33,133 bases of DNA from Alcaligenaceae bacterium UBA6179 (GCA_002422175.1 DITR01000067.1:1-33133), one strand, 5' to 3'. Positions 16,068-23,797 are shown, counted from the stretch's first letter. Numbers and translations: made by a program. The notes: generated from the sequence alone by a model not told the origin.

Positions 16068-16277
16068 CTAATTGGCAGGTAACGAATTTAGAAAGTTAAG
16101 GTATTGATCGCTGTATAAAGCCGCGATCGTACCACCCATCGAGTTGCCCGTAATATGTGGTTTTTTAAGAGCTAATTTTTGTACAAACTGACGTATTAAA
16201 AAACCCTCTTGTGTCAGGGCGTAACTTTCAATTGAAAACCCAGTGCTTTGACCATAACTCGGCAAATCGGGTAACAA
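16068..16277 (-). pseudogene. Internal remnant of an alpha/beta hydrolase
   Basis: The frame reads LPDLPSYGQSTGFSIESYAL, then FVQKLALKKPHITGNSMGGTIAALYSDQY. DLPxYGxS plus GNSMGG are the lid-side and nucleophile-elbow motifs of alpha/beta hydrolases such as the C-C bond hydrolases and epoxide-hydrolase-like group. The N-terminal strands with the oxyanion hole and the C-terminal half with the acid and His are missing, and an in-frame stop lies two codons before the TTG used as start. Clearly a fragment. It sits just upstream of the GntP permease gene and against the ABC importer promoter, marking a rearrangement border. Confidence 0.75.
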
Positions 16278-16327
16278 ATACTAAAGAAATTACTAAAACC
16301 ATCTCCATAATAGACTGTTGTTTGTTC

Positions 16328-16391
16328 ATACTTATTAAGTATATAAAACATACTAAAATAGTGTTGGACGGTCAATTTTTACCCCTGTATC
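16328..16391 (+). promoter_or_regulatory. BenM/CatM-type double operator and promoter of the ABC importer operon
   Basis: ATAC-TTATTAA-GTAT at 16328-16342 is a perfect ATAC-N7-GTAT site, the consensus known for BenM and CatM of Acinetobacter. ATAC-TAAAATA-GTGT at 16350-16364 is a second site, centre to centre 22 bp. TTGGAC at 16364-16369 overlaps the last base of the second site and serves as a -35 box; TGTATC at 16386-16391, 16 bp on, is a plausible -10. The first 48 bp match the catB promoter at 39 positions. The layout (far site near -63, near site overlapping -35) is that of activated LysR-type promoters. Start point is inferred near 16398, giving a leader of about 110 nt. Confidence 0.8.
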
Positions 16392-16440
16392 GTTCATTCC
16401 AAGCGCTTAACAATACTAATTCGATATATATAAGCGTAAA

Positions 16441-16468
16441 CACTGAAAGCAATATTGGCTATTCAGTG
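16441..16468 (+). other. Stem-loop in the leader of the importer operon
   Basis: CACTGAAAGC at 16441-16450 pairs with GCT-(A)-TTCAGTG at 16458-16468: ten pairs with one bulged A around a 7-nt loop. It ends 41 nt before the ATG of the substrate-binding protein and does not cover the ribosome site (AGGGA). It is not followed by a T-run, so it is not a terminator. It may protect the mRNA 5' region or tune translation; this role is inferred. Confidence 0.45.
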
Positions 16469-16509
16469 GAAATAAATGAAACGATTCATAAACGAGACAG
16501 GGAAATATA

Positions 16510-17691
16510 ATGAAATTAAATCATAAGCAATTCCTCAATAAAGTTACGTTTGCAAGTTTATTACTTGCCGTGGGTTCAGCCATGTCCGGCGCATACGCTT
16601 CAGAAAAAGTTAAAGTTGGATTAATGTTGCCTGAAACAGGAACATTTGCAGCGTTAGGCACAGCCATTTCAAACGGCTTCAAACTTTATGTCAGTGAAAA
16701 TGGCGGCAAGTTGGGTGGCAAAGAAGTTGAATATTTTCAAGTTGATGATGAGTCTGACCCAGCAAAGGCAACTGAAAATGCAAATAAACTGATCAAGCGC
16801 GATAAAGTTGATGTATTGGTTGGCACCGTTCATTCTGGTGTCGCGTTGGCTATGGGTAAAGTATCTCGTGATAATAAAACGTTACTGATCGTACCTAATG
16901 CGGGCGCTGACGAATTAACAGGCCCACTGTGCTCGCCTTATTTATTTAGAACTTCATTTAGTATGTGGCAACCCTCATTTGCTATGGGTAAAGTAGCGGC
17001 AGAAAAAGGTAATAAAAAAGTCGTTACGTTAACCTGGAACTATGCAGCAGGAAAAGAAGCAGTAAACGGTTTTAAAGAGGGTTTTGAAGCCGGTGGCGGT
17101 AAAGTTATGAAAGAAATGACTCTGTCATTTCCTAATGTTGAGTTTCAACCATTCTTAACTGAAATTGCCTCAATGAAGCCAGATGCAGTTTATGTATTTT
17201 TTGCTGGTGCAGGTGCAGCTAAATTTGTTAAAGATTATGCAGCAGCCGGTTTAAACAAAACCATTCCACTTTATGCTACGGGATTTTTAACAGAAGGCAC
17301 TTTAGAAGCCATTGGTGATGCTGGCGATGGCGTATTCACAACCCTACATTATGCAGATGGCATCGATAGCAAAGTCAATAAAGACTTTCGTACAAACTAC
17401 GCTAAAAAATACAACATGCAACCTGATGTTTATGCCGTGCAAGGTTACGATGCGGCCCAGTTATACGCAGTCGGTATCGCTGCTGCGGGTGGCGATGCTT
17501 CAAAACAAAGTGTCATCATTAAAGCAATGCAGTCAGCAAAAATTGAAAGTCCACGTGGGTCATTTACTTTATCTAAAGCTCACAACCCCATTCAAAATAT
17601 TTATCTTAGACAAGTAGCAAACAAGGAAAATAAATTGATTGGCGTAGCTGTTGAAGCTTTAGCAGATCCAGCTCGAGGCTGCAAGCTTTAA
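16510..17691 (+). CDS. ABC importer periplasmic substrate-binding protein (LivK type), probably for benzoate or another aromatic acid
   Basis: A 393-residue type I periplasmic binding protein of the branched-chain amino acid (HAAT) family. Signal peptide about 1-30 (FASLLLAVGSAMSGAYA), then VKVGLMLPETGTFAALGTAISNGFKLYV and the typical DDESDPAKATENANKLI. Members of this family in aerobic degraders bind aromatic acids as well as Leu/Ile/Val. It is the first gene of an operon with two LivH/LivM permeases and two ATPases. The gene is downstream of a promoter carrying the same operator pair as catB, and the whole benzoate pathway converges on it, so benzoate or a close relative is the inferred ligand. 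A hairpin between this gene and the next may raise its level relative to the membrane parts, as usual for binding proteins. Confidence 0.88.
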   Translation: MKLNHKQFLNKVTFASLLLAVGSAMSGAYASEKVKVGLMLPETGTFAALGTAISNGFKLYVSENGGKLGGKEVEYFQVDDESDPAKATENANKLIKRDKVDVLVGTVHSGVALAMGKVSRDNKTLLIVPNAGADELTGPLCSPYLFRTSFSMWQPSFAMGKVAAEKGNKKVVTLTWNYAAGKEAVNGFKEGFEAGGGKVMKEMTLSFPNVEFQPFLTEIASMKPDAVYVFFAGAGAAKFVKDYAAAGLNKTIPLYATGFLTEGTLEAIGDAGDGVFTTLHYADGIDSKVNKDFRTNYAKKYNMQPDVYAVQGYDAAQLYAVGIAAAGGDASKQSVIIKAMQSAKIESPRGSFTLSKAHNPIQNIYLRQVANKENKLIGVAVEALADPARGCKL

Positions 17692-17713
17692 ACCTTCAAA
17701 GCATAAATGCAGA

Positions 17714-17742
17714 CGGCTATAACTAAAGTTATAGCCGCTTTT
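17714..17742 (+). terminator. Intercistronic hairpin with T-tract after the binding-protein gene
   Basis: CGGCTATAAC (17714-17723), loop TAAA, GTTATAGCCG (17728-17737), then CTTTT. A perfect 10-bp stem with a short T run, 22 bp after the binding-protein stop and directly before the ribosome site (AGGAG) of the first permease. Because the operon continues without a new promoter, it is most likely a partial terminator or an RNase barrier that makes binding protein more abundant than the permeases. Confidence 0.7.
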
Positions 17743-17753
17743 AGGAGCTCAAA

Positions 17754-18620
17754 ATGGATTTTGCTTCCATACTTATTCAGACTTTAAATTCAGTGCAATA
17801 TGGACTGCTTTTATTTTTAGTAGCGAGCGGTCTCACGCTAGTCTTTGGCATCATGGGCATTATAAATTTGGCACATGGAAGCTTTTACATGATTGGCGCA
17901 TATATGGCGTTTGTATTAACCAGTGTCAGTGGTAATCTTTTTATAGCTATTATTCTCGGCGTACCGCTAGCATTTGCGTTGGGCGTATTTCTTGAATGGG
18001 CCTTATTTTCTCATTTATATAAAAGAAATCATCTCGAGCAAGTGCTTCTAACATATGGGCTCATCTTAATTTTTGAAGAATTGAGAAGTTTATTTGTTGG
18101 TGATGATGTACATGGTGTAGCAATACCCAGCATTCTTGATTATTCCATTCAATTAAGTGAAGTCTTAAGTTACCCAATTTATCGAATATTTATATCTGTA
18201 GTTTGCATTGCTATTGCGATCTTTCTATTCTTTCTTATTCAAAGAACAAAACTCGGCATGATGATTCGTGCAGGTAGTTTTGATAGAGCAATGGTGCAAG
18301 CGTTGGGTATCAATATCAACATGATCTATAGAGTTGTGTTTGCGCTGGGTTTGGTACTTGCTGCATTAGCTGGTATGTTGGCGTCGCCGATTTCATCGGT
18401 ATACCCAAATATGGGAAGCCAAGTACTCATTATCTCCTTTGTGATTGTCGTGATCGGTGGCATCGGGTCTGTTTGGGGTGCTTTTGTTGCAGCTATGGTC
18501 ATCGGTTTTGCAGATACTTTTGGAAAGGTTATTTTTCCTGAGGTATCTGGAATGGTGGTTTATTTAATCATGGCTGCTGTGCTCTTATGGCGCCCAGAAG
18601 GCATATTTAAGCGAGGCTAA
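17754..18620 (+). CDS. ABC importer permease, LivH type
   Basis: A 288-residue inner-membrane permease with about eight hydrophobic segments. GLTLVFGIMGIINLAHGSFYMIGAYMAF is the LivH signature near residues 27-54, LGMMIRAGSFDRAMVQALGININMIY is the cytoplasmic coupling loop that contacts the ATPases, and GGIGSVWGAFVAAMVIGFAD follows near the C-terminus. It pairs with the LivM-type permease one base downstream to form the channel. A strong AGGAG ribosome site lies just after the intercistronic hairpin. Substrate specificity comes mainly from the binding protein; the operator shared with catB suggests an aromatic acid. Confidence 0.9.
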   Translation: MDFASILIQTLNSVQYGLLLFLVASGLTLVFGIMGIINLAHGSFYMIGAYMAFVLTSVSGNLFIAIILGVPLAFALGVFLEWALFSHLYKRNHLEQVLLTYGLILIFEELRSLFVGDDVHGVAIPSILDYSIQLSEVLSYPIYRIFISVVCIAIAIFLFFLIQRTKLGMMIRAGSFDRAMVQALGININMIYRVVFALGLVLAALAGMLASPISSVYPNMGSQVLIISFVIVVIGGIGSVWGAFVAAMVIGFADTFGKVIFPEVSGMVVYLIMAAVLLWRPEGIFKRG

Positions 18621-18621
18621 C

Positions 18622-19596
18622 ATGACACAGAACATTTCAACAAGACTCACCAAAATTATCGCTTTAATGATCTTAATAGCGGTTCCACTTAGCGGTGTTG
18701 ATTTTTATACAGAGCTAATCGGCAAAGTACTTATATTTGGTATTTTTGCAATGAGTTTAGATTTATTAGTAGGCTTCACTGGGTTGGTGAGCTTTGGACA
18801 TGCGGCATATTTTGGAATTGCAGCCTACACCGTCGCGCTACTTTCACCAAAATATGAGGCTGCAAGTCTTTGGTTTACGTTGCCAGCCGCGGTTATTATT
18901 TCAGCGCTTGCAGCATTAATCATTGGCATTTTTGTATTGAGAACTAAGGGTATCTATTTCATTATGGTCACCCTAGCCTTTGCGCAACTGGCTTACTTTA
19001 TTTTTCATGACACACCTCTTGGTGGGGGTTCAGATGGAATTTATGTCAACTTTAAGCCCAGTGCAGAAATATTTGGTTTTGTTCCTTTTGATTTATCTGA
19101 ATACAGTCAAATGTATTATTTTATTTTAGTCATGCTGGTACTCGTTTATTTATTTCTTGATCGGTTACTGGCTTCTCCTTTTGGAAAGGTATTGGTTGGT
19201 ATTAAAAGTAACGAACACAGAATGCAGTCTCTTGGCTATTCAACTTTCCAATATAAGCTTGCTGCCTTTTCTATCGCTGGCGGTCTGGGTGGTGTAGCAG
19301 GTTATTTGTATGCTGTTTTATTTGGTTTTGTGACGCCAGAAATCATGTCATGGCATATGTCCGGTAATGTTTTGCTAATGGTCATTTTAGGGGGCATGGG
19401 AAATTTATTAGCAGCCGTAATGGGTGCTTTTTTATTCATTCTGATGCAAGAAACCTTTTCAGATATAACCAAACACTGGCAACTCGTGATGGGCATAGTT
19501 ATCGTAGCGGCAGTTTTATTTATGCCGGGTGGCTTGGCAGCATTGCCAGGCAGATTAAAAAATTCTTTGCAAAAAGAGAAGCCAAAAAATGGATAA
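18622..19596 (+). CDS. ABC importer permease, LivM type
   Basis: A 324-residue inner-membrane permease. LLVGFTGLVSFGHAAYFGIAAYTVALL is the LivM signature (about residues 48-75). FGKVLVGIKSNEHRMQSLGYSTFQYKL is the coupling loop, and LMVILGGMGNLLAAVMGAF is conserved in the last third. Eight to ten hydrophobic segments are visible. It starts one base after the stop of the LivH-type gene, and its last 8 bases overlap the start of the ATPase gene (ATGGATAA), so translation is probably coupled. Confidence 0.9.
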   Translation: MTQNISTRLTKIIALMILIAVPLSGVDFYTELIGKVLIFGIFAMSLDLLVGFTGLVSFGHAAYFGIAAYTVALLSPKYEAASLWFTLPAAVIISALAALIIGIFVLRTKGIYFIMVTLAFAQLAYFIFHDTPLGGGSDGIYVNFKPSAEIFGFVPFDLSEYSQMYYFILVMLVLVYLFLDRLLASPFGKVLVGIKSNEHRMQSLGYSTFQYKLAAFSIAGGLGGVAGYLYAVLFGFVTPEIMSWHMSGNVLLMVILGGMGNLLAAVMGAFLFILMQETFSDITKHWQLVMGIVIVAAVLFMPGGLAALPGRLKNSLQKEKPKNG

Positions 19597-20353
19597 TCAA
19601 ATTCTTTTAACTGCCTCGAACATCACAAAGAAATATGGCGGTTTAGTTGCTAATCAAGATGTTAATCTAGTTTTAGAACGTGGGAAGCTTCACGCTTTAC
19701 TTGGGCCAAATGGTGCGGGAAAGTCAACCTGTATCAATATGTTGTCGGGTGATGCGATGCCAACATCAGGAAAAATTGAATTTTTAGGTCAAGATATAAC
19801 CCAATATAAAGCCGCTCAGCGATCACAAGTCGGTATAGGGCGAAGCTATCAACGAACCAATATTTTTCCGCAGTTTACAGTTCTTGAAAATGTCAGATTA
19901 GCAGCCCAGTCCAGAAAGCAAGAAGCGGCAAAGATTTTCAAGAAAGCAAGTTCGCTCATATGGGCAATTGAAAAAGCACATCTGTCTATTGAAGAAGCGG
20001 GCCTTCGTGGTCGCGATACATCGATTGCAGGCCTGATGAGCCACGGTGAACAAAGACAGCTTGAAATTGCCATGGTGTTGGCAACAGACGCTCAAGTTTT
20101 TCTTCTCGATGAACCCTTAGCAGGTATGGGTTCAGATGAATCAGAAAAAATGGTGAATGTTTTAAAAAAATTAAGAGAAACAAAAGCTATCTTGCTCGTT
20201 GAGCATGATATGGACGCGGTTTTTGCAGTAGCTGATGTCATTACTGTCATGGTTAACGGTCAAGTATTGGCCTCAGGTTCGCCAGGGCAGATTAAAAACA
20301 ATGCTGCCGTTCAAGAAGCATACTTAGGTCAGGAGGGTTCGTTTCATGTCTAA
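19589..20353 (+). CDS. ABC importer ATPase, LivG type
   Basis: A 254-residue cytoplasmic ATPase. Walker A GPNGAGKST at 39-47, a Q-loop in RSYQRTNIF near 85-93, signature MSHGEQRQ at 150-157 (instead of LSGGQ), Walker B VFLLDEP at 170-176 and the H-loop in LLVEHDMD. The SHGEQ variant is normal for LivG. The gene overlaps its upstream and downstream neighbours by 8 bases each, both overlaps having the form ATGnnnTAA-like, which points to a single translationally coupled operon. It pairs with the LivF-type ATPase to power the importer. Confidence 0.92.
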   Translation: MDNQILLTASNITKKYGGLVANQDVNLVLERGKLHALLGPNGAGKSTCINMLSGDAMPTSGKIEFLGQDITQYKAAQRSQVGIGRSYQRTNIFPQFTVLENVRLAAQSRKQEAAKIFKKASSLIWAIEKAHLSIEEAGLRGRDTSIAGLMSHGEQRQLEIAMVLATDAQVFLLDEPLAGMGSDESEKMVNVLKKLRETKAILLVEHDMDAVFAVADVITVMVNGQVLASGSPGQIKNNAAVQEAYLGQEGSFHV

Positions 20354-21059
20354 CATGCTCTTAGAGGGAAAAGAAATCCACACCTATTATGGTGATAGTC
20401 ATATTTTGCATGGTGTGGATTTTCATATACAAAAGGGTGAGGGTATAGCGCTAATGGGGCGCAATGGTATGGGAAAAACAACCCTTATTAAAAGTCTTCT
20501 AAATATTGTTAAACCCCGCCATGGCAGAATATTGGTTAAGGGTGATGACTACACCGATATGCCAACATATCGCATTGCTCAAAGTGGTATTGCTTATGTT
20601 CCTGAAGGGCGTGGCATTTTCCCTAACCTATCTGTTAGAGAAAACCTTGAAATGGCGGCTCGTTCGGGAACGGATGGGCAGCTTGATTGGACATTCGATC
20701 GCGTCATGGAAACGTTTCCACGTTTATCAGAACGACTGGGTCATGGTGGCGGACAACTTTCGGGTGGCGAGCAGCAAATGTTAACAATTGGTCGAGCTTT
20801 GATGACAAACCCTGATATGTTGATTCTTGATGAGGCAACAGAGGGTCTGGCACCAAAGATCGCGCATGAAATCTGGAAGATTGTTAAATCAGTAGGCCAG
20901 AGCGGTATTGCCTGCATTATTATTGATAAAAATCACCAGGCAGTTACATCGATTTGTCATCGGGCTGTGATTTTAGTCAAAGGTCAGGTTGTCTTTGATG
21001 ATCGCTGTGAAGTGATAAAAAATAACCCAGATATTATTCAAAAATATCTGGGTGTATAA
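20346..21059 (+). CDS. ABC importer ATPase, LivF type
   Basis: A 237-residue ATPase, last gene of the importer operon. Walker A GRNGMGKTT at 38-46, IAYVPEGRGIFPNLSVRENL with the Q/E-loop region typical of LivF, signature LSGGEQQM, Walker B MLILDEATEGL. The usual LLVEQN after Walker B is IIIDKN here, so the switch residue is atypical, though LivF proteins commonly lack the switch histidine. The final codons lie within a hairpin (21026-21052), and two more hairpins follow. It forms the nucleotide-binding pair with the LivG-type protein. Confidence 0.92.
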   Translation: MSNMLLEGKEIHTYYGDSHILHGVDFHIQKGEGIALMGRNGMGKTTLIKSLLNIVKPRHGRILVKGDDYTDMPTYRIAQSGIAYVPEGRGIFPNLSVRENLEMAARSGTDGQLDWTFDRVMETFPRLSERLGHGGGQLSGGEQQMLTIGRALMTNPDMLILDEATEGLAPKIAHEIWKIVKSVGQSGIACIIIDKNHQAVTSICHRAVILVKGQVVFDDRCEVIKNNPDIIQKYLGV

Positions 21060-21096
21060 AGATAGCTCAGGTATTTTAAAAAATATCTGAGTTATC
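21026..21096 (+). terminator. Two tandem hairpins at the end of the importer operon
   Basis: Hairpin 1: CCCAGATATT (21026-21035) with AATATCTGGG (21043-21052), a perfect 10-bp stem inside the last codons of the LivF-type gene. Hairpin 2: 21061-21077 with 21080-21096, about 16-17 pairs including two G-U pairs, immediately after the stop. The arms share CAGATATT/AATATCTG, so alternative pairings between the two are possible. Neither has a strong T-run on the plus strand. They may stop transcription in part or block 3' exonucleases. Confidence 0.6.
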
Positions 21097-21138
21097 AAAA
21101 CGCCTAGTTAATTAAACAATGAGTTTAATCACATGCGT

Positions 21139-21927
21139 TTATTTCGGTGCTGTTAAAAATGACAGCACCGTTTTTGTAAAGACCTCTGGTTGTTCAATAT
21201 TTGAAATATGTGAAGCTTGAATTTCAAATAGTGTTGAGTCTTTAATCTTTACCTGCATAGCTTGACCATCGGCAAGCGTTGTGACTGGGTCTGCCGCACC
21301 TTGAATTATTAAGGTTTTTGACTGAATAGTCTGAATACTTTCTAAAAAATCAGCTTGAGCCAAGGCCTCACAGCAGGCTGCATACCCTTCAGCGTTTGTT
21401 AGCTTAAGATTTTCGACTAAGGGTTTTACACGCTCAGGGTGGTTTTGGTAAAAATCAGTTGTAAACCACCGAGTATGCGCTGATGCGGCAATAGCCCCCA
21501 TACCTTCCTGCCTCACTAATTTTGCTCTGTCTAACCAACCTTGAGCAGTACCCACTTTTGGTGCTGTATTTGCAAGTACCAAACGATTTATTCGATGGGT
21601 TTGATTTATGGCAAGCCACTGCCCAATCACGCCACCCATCGATAGACCGCAAAAATGGGTTGAAGGCACTCCGAGGTGATCAAGTAGGTCAATGACATCT
21701 AGCCCTAATTGGGCTATTGAATAGGGACCTTTAGGATGCGCAGATTGACCATGACCTCTCGCATCGTATTGAATGACATAAAAATATTTAGACCATTCAC
21801 TCACTTGGATATTCCACATTGTATGGTTTGTGCCCAGAGAGTTCGATAGTAAAAGCGGCGGTAATAATTCATTACCGCTTATTTTGTAATACACATCACC
21901 AGACAGCGTTGCGCAGATTGGCATCAC
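21139..21927 (-). CDS. pcaD: 3-oxoadipate enol-lactonase
   Basis: Hydrolyses 3-oxoadipate enol-lactone to 3-oxoadipate, the step after muconolactone isomerase. A 262-residue alpha/beta hydrolase: SNSLGTNHTMW carries the oxyanion-hole region, YDARGHGQSAHP is the family fingerprint, CGLSMGG holds the nucleophile Ser96, GAADPVTT the acid and ASHISNIEQPEVF the His. This combination is typical of PcaD/CatD. Its start overlaps the end of the thiolase gene by 4 bases (ATGA), so the two are probably translationally coupled. It is the last gene of the minus-strand pathway array. Whether it is called catD or pcaD is a matter of naming. Confidence 0.92.
   Translation of the reverse strand: MMPICATLSGDVYYKISGNELLPPLLLSNSLGTNHTMWNIQVSEWSKYFYVIQYDARGHGQSAHPKGPYSIAQLGLDVIDLLDHLGVPSTHFCGLSMGGVIGQWLAINQTHRINRLVLANTAPKVGTAQGWLDRAKLVRQEGMGAIAASAHTRWFTTDFYQNHPERVKPLVENLKLTNAEGYAACCEALAQADFLESIQTIQSKTLIIQGAADPVTTLADGQAMQVKIKDSTLFEIQASHISNIEQPEVFTKTVLSFLTAPK
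21145..21175 (+). terminator. Rho-independent terminator of the importer operon, inside the 3' end of pcaD
   Basis: CGGTGCTGT (21145-21153), loop TAAAAATG, ACAGCACCG (21162-21170), then TTTTT (21171-21175). A perfect GC-rich 9-bp stem plus T-run, oriented to end plus-strand transcripts. The same bases encode the last residues of the convergent PcaD protein (TVLSFLTAPK), so one sequence has to serve both. This is the best terminator in the convergent region. Confidence 0.8.
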
Positions 21928-23126
21928 ACCCTCTCAATAATCATGGCAATGCCTTGACCCACACCGACGCACATTGTGCAGAGTGCATATCGACCACCGG
22001 TTCGCATTAATTGATACGTGGCTGTCGTCACTAATCGAGCACCAGAAGCACCTAGAGGGTGACCTAATGCAATGGCTCCCCCGTTAGGGTTCACGTGCTC
22101 GGCATCATCTGGCAACCCTAGGCCTCTTAAAACAGCCAGTGACTGTGATGCAAACGCTTCATTGAGCTCGATTACATCTATTTGATTTAATTTAAGTTTT
22201 GCTTTTTCTAATACTTTAGCAATAGCAGGTGTAGGACCGATACCCATAATACGTGGAGGAACCCCTGCACTGGCTACAGCAATAATTTTTGCTTTAGGCG
22301 TCAAGCTGTGTTGTTTAATACCCTCATCTGATGCTAACAATAGCGCACAGGCGCCGTCATTAATACCCGAAGCATTTCCGGCTGTTACGCTGCCAGTTGG
22401 TGTGACAACACCAGAGAGTTTCTGTAAAGATTCAATCGTTGTATGGGCTCTAGGGTGTTCGTCTTGACTAAAAATAATCGGGTCACCTTTTTTTTGTGCC
22501 AATGTGACTGAAATTATCTCATCGTTAAACAGCCCTTTTGATTGGGCTATTGCTGTTTTAAGTTGGCTTCTTAAGGCAAAGGCATCTTGATCAGCACGAC
22601 TAATTTGAAAGTCAACCGCTACATTTTCAGCAGTTTCAGGCATGGAATCAACGCCATACATTGATTTCATTAAAGGGTTGATAAATCGCCAGCCAATGGT
22701 TGTATCTTCAATTTTGGCTGAACGAGAAAATGCACTGAGCGCTTTACTCATCACAAAGGGTGCTCGGCTCATGCTTTCAACCCCACCCGCTATATATAAA
22801 TTTCCAGCACCCGCTTTGATTGCATGAGATGCGATTCCAATAGCATCTAAACCTGAACCACATAAACGATTGATGGTTGTACCGGATACTTGAACGGGTA
22901 AACCAGCCAATAAGCTAGACATACGTGCGACGTTTCGATTGTCTTCACCCGCTTGATTGGCACAACCATAAATCACATCATCAACTAATGACCAATCAAC
23001 GTCTGCATTTCTTAATAAAAGTGACTTTAAGGGAAGGGCGCCTAAGTCATCTGAACGATGGGATGATAAAGCGCCCGCATATTTACCAAAAGGAGTTCTC
23101 ACTGCATCACAGATATAAGCATTCAT
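21924..23126 (-). CDS. pcaF: 3-oxoadipyl-CoA thiolase
   Basis: Cleaves 3-oxoadipyl-CoA with CoA to succinyl-CoA and acetyl-CoA, the last step of the pathway. A 400-residue thiolase with the acyl-binding Cys89 in NRLCGSGLDAIGIA, the His in NPNGGAIALGHPLGASGAR, and the second Cys in CTMCVGVGQG. The N-terminus AYICDAVRTPFGKYAGALSSHRSDDLGALP is characteristic of the PcaF/PaaJ group rather than acetoacetyl-CoA thiolases. It lies 9 bp after pcaJ and overlaps pcaD by 4 bp. Context fixes the role. Cytosolic tetramer in the family. Confidence 0.93.
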   Translation of the reverse strand: MNAYICDAVRTPFGKYAGALSSHRSDDLGALPLKSLLLRNADVDWSLVDDVIYGCANQAGEDNRNVARMSSLLAGLPVQVSGTTINRLCGSGLDAIGIASHAIKAGAGNLYIAGGVESMSRAPFVMSKALSAFSRSAKIEDTTIGWRFINPLMKSMYGVDSMPETAENVAVDFQISRADQDAFALRSQLKTAIAQSKGLFNDEIISVTLAQKKGDPIIFSQDEHPRAHTTIESLQKLSGVVTPTGSVTAGNASGINDGACALLLASDEGIKQHSLTPKAKIIAVASAGVPPRIMGIGPTPAIAKVLEKAKLKLNQIDVIELNEAFASQSLAVLRGLGLPDDAEHVNPNGGAIALGHPLGASGARLVTTATYQLMRTGGRYALCTMCVGVGQGIAMIIERV

Positions 23127-23135
23127 ATTGGTAAC

Positions 23136-23786
23136 CTATTTGCGCGCGTCAATCAATTGAGCACCTGTCATTTTTTCCAGTGCTTCAAAGCTGAGGCCAT
23201 CAACGATTTCTGTAACATGTAAGGTATTGTTAATTACATCAATGACCGATAAATCAGTGTAGATACGGTTGACGCATTGAACCCCTGTCAAGGGGTATGT
23301 GCAATGATCAACAATTTTAGGCTCACCTGTTTTGGTCATGTGTTCCATCATGACATAAACATTTTTAGCACCCACGGCAAGATCCATTGCACCACCTACT
23401 GCTGGAATAGAATCGGCTGCGCCTGTATGCCAATTGGCTAAGTCGCCATTCTCTGCAACCTGAAATGCCCCAAGAACACAAATATCAATATGGCCACCAC
23501 GCATCATGGTGAACGAGTCGCCGTGATGAAAAAAAGAGCCACCCTGTAAAAGGGTCACAAACTCTTTACCAGCATTGATTAGTTCGGGGTCTTGTTGATC
23601 TTCAGAAGGGGCTGGGCCCATACCCAATAAACCATTTTCACTATGCAAAAATATTTCTTTATTAGGATCTAAATAATTTGCAATTTTGGTAGGCAAGCCA
23701 ATACCCAAGTTAACATATGCACCCTCAGGGATATCAACCGCTACGCGTTGAGCAATTTGATCTCGGCTTAATTTTTGATAAGTCAT
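23136..23786 (-). CDS. pcaJ: 3-oxoadipate CoA-transferase subunit B
   Basis: Moves CoA from succinyl-CoA to 3-oxoadipate together with PcaI. A 216-residue beta subunit with the catalytic Glu50 in the SENGLLGMGP motif and the preceding GAYVNLGIGLPTKIANYL. The remaining landmarks GGHIDICVLGAFQVAENGDLANW and MDLAVGAKNVYVMMEHMTKTGEPKIV are typical of class I CoA-transferase B subunits. It starts 11 bp after pcaI and ends 9 bp before pcaF. The same fold serves acetoacetate transferases, but the pathway genes on both sides support 3-oxoadipate. Confidence 0.92.
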   Translation of the reverse strand: MTYQKLSRDQIAQRVAVDIPEGAYVNLGIGLPTKIANYLDPNKEIFLHSENGLLGMGPAPSEDQQDPELINAGKEFVTLLQGGSFFHHGDSFTMMRGGHIDICVLGAFQVAENGDLANWHTGAADSIPAVGGAMDLAVGAKNVYVMMEHMTKTGEPKIVDHCTYPLTGVQCVNRIYTDLSVIDVINNTLHVTEIVDGLSFEALEKMTGAQLIDARK

Positions 23787-23797
23787 TTTTAGCCCTT

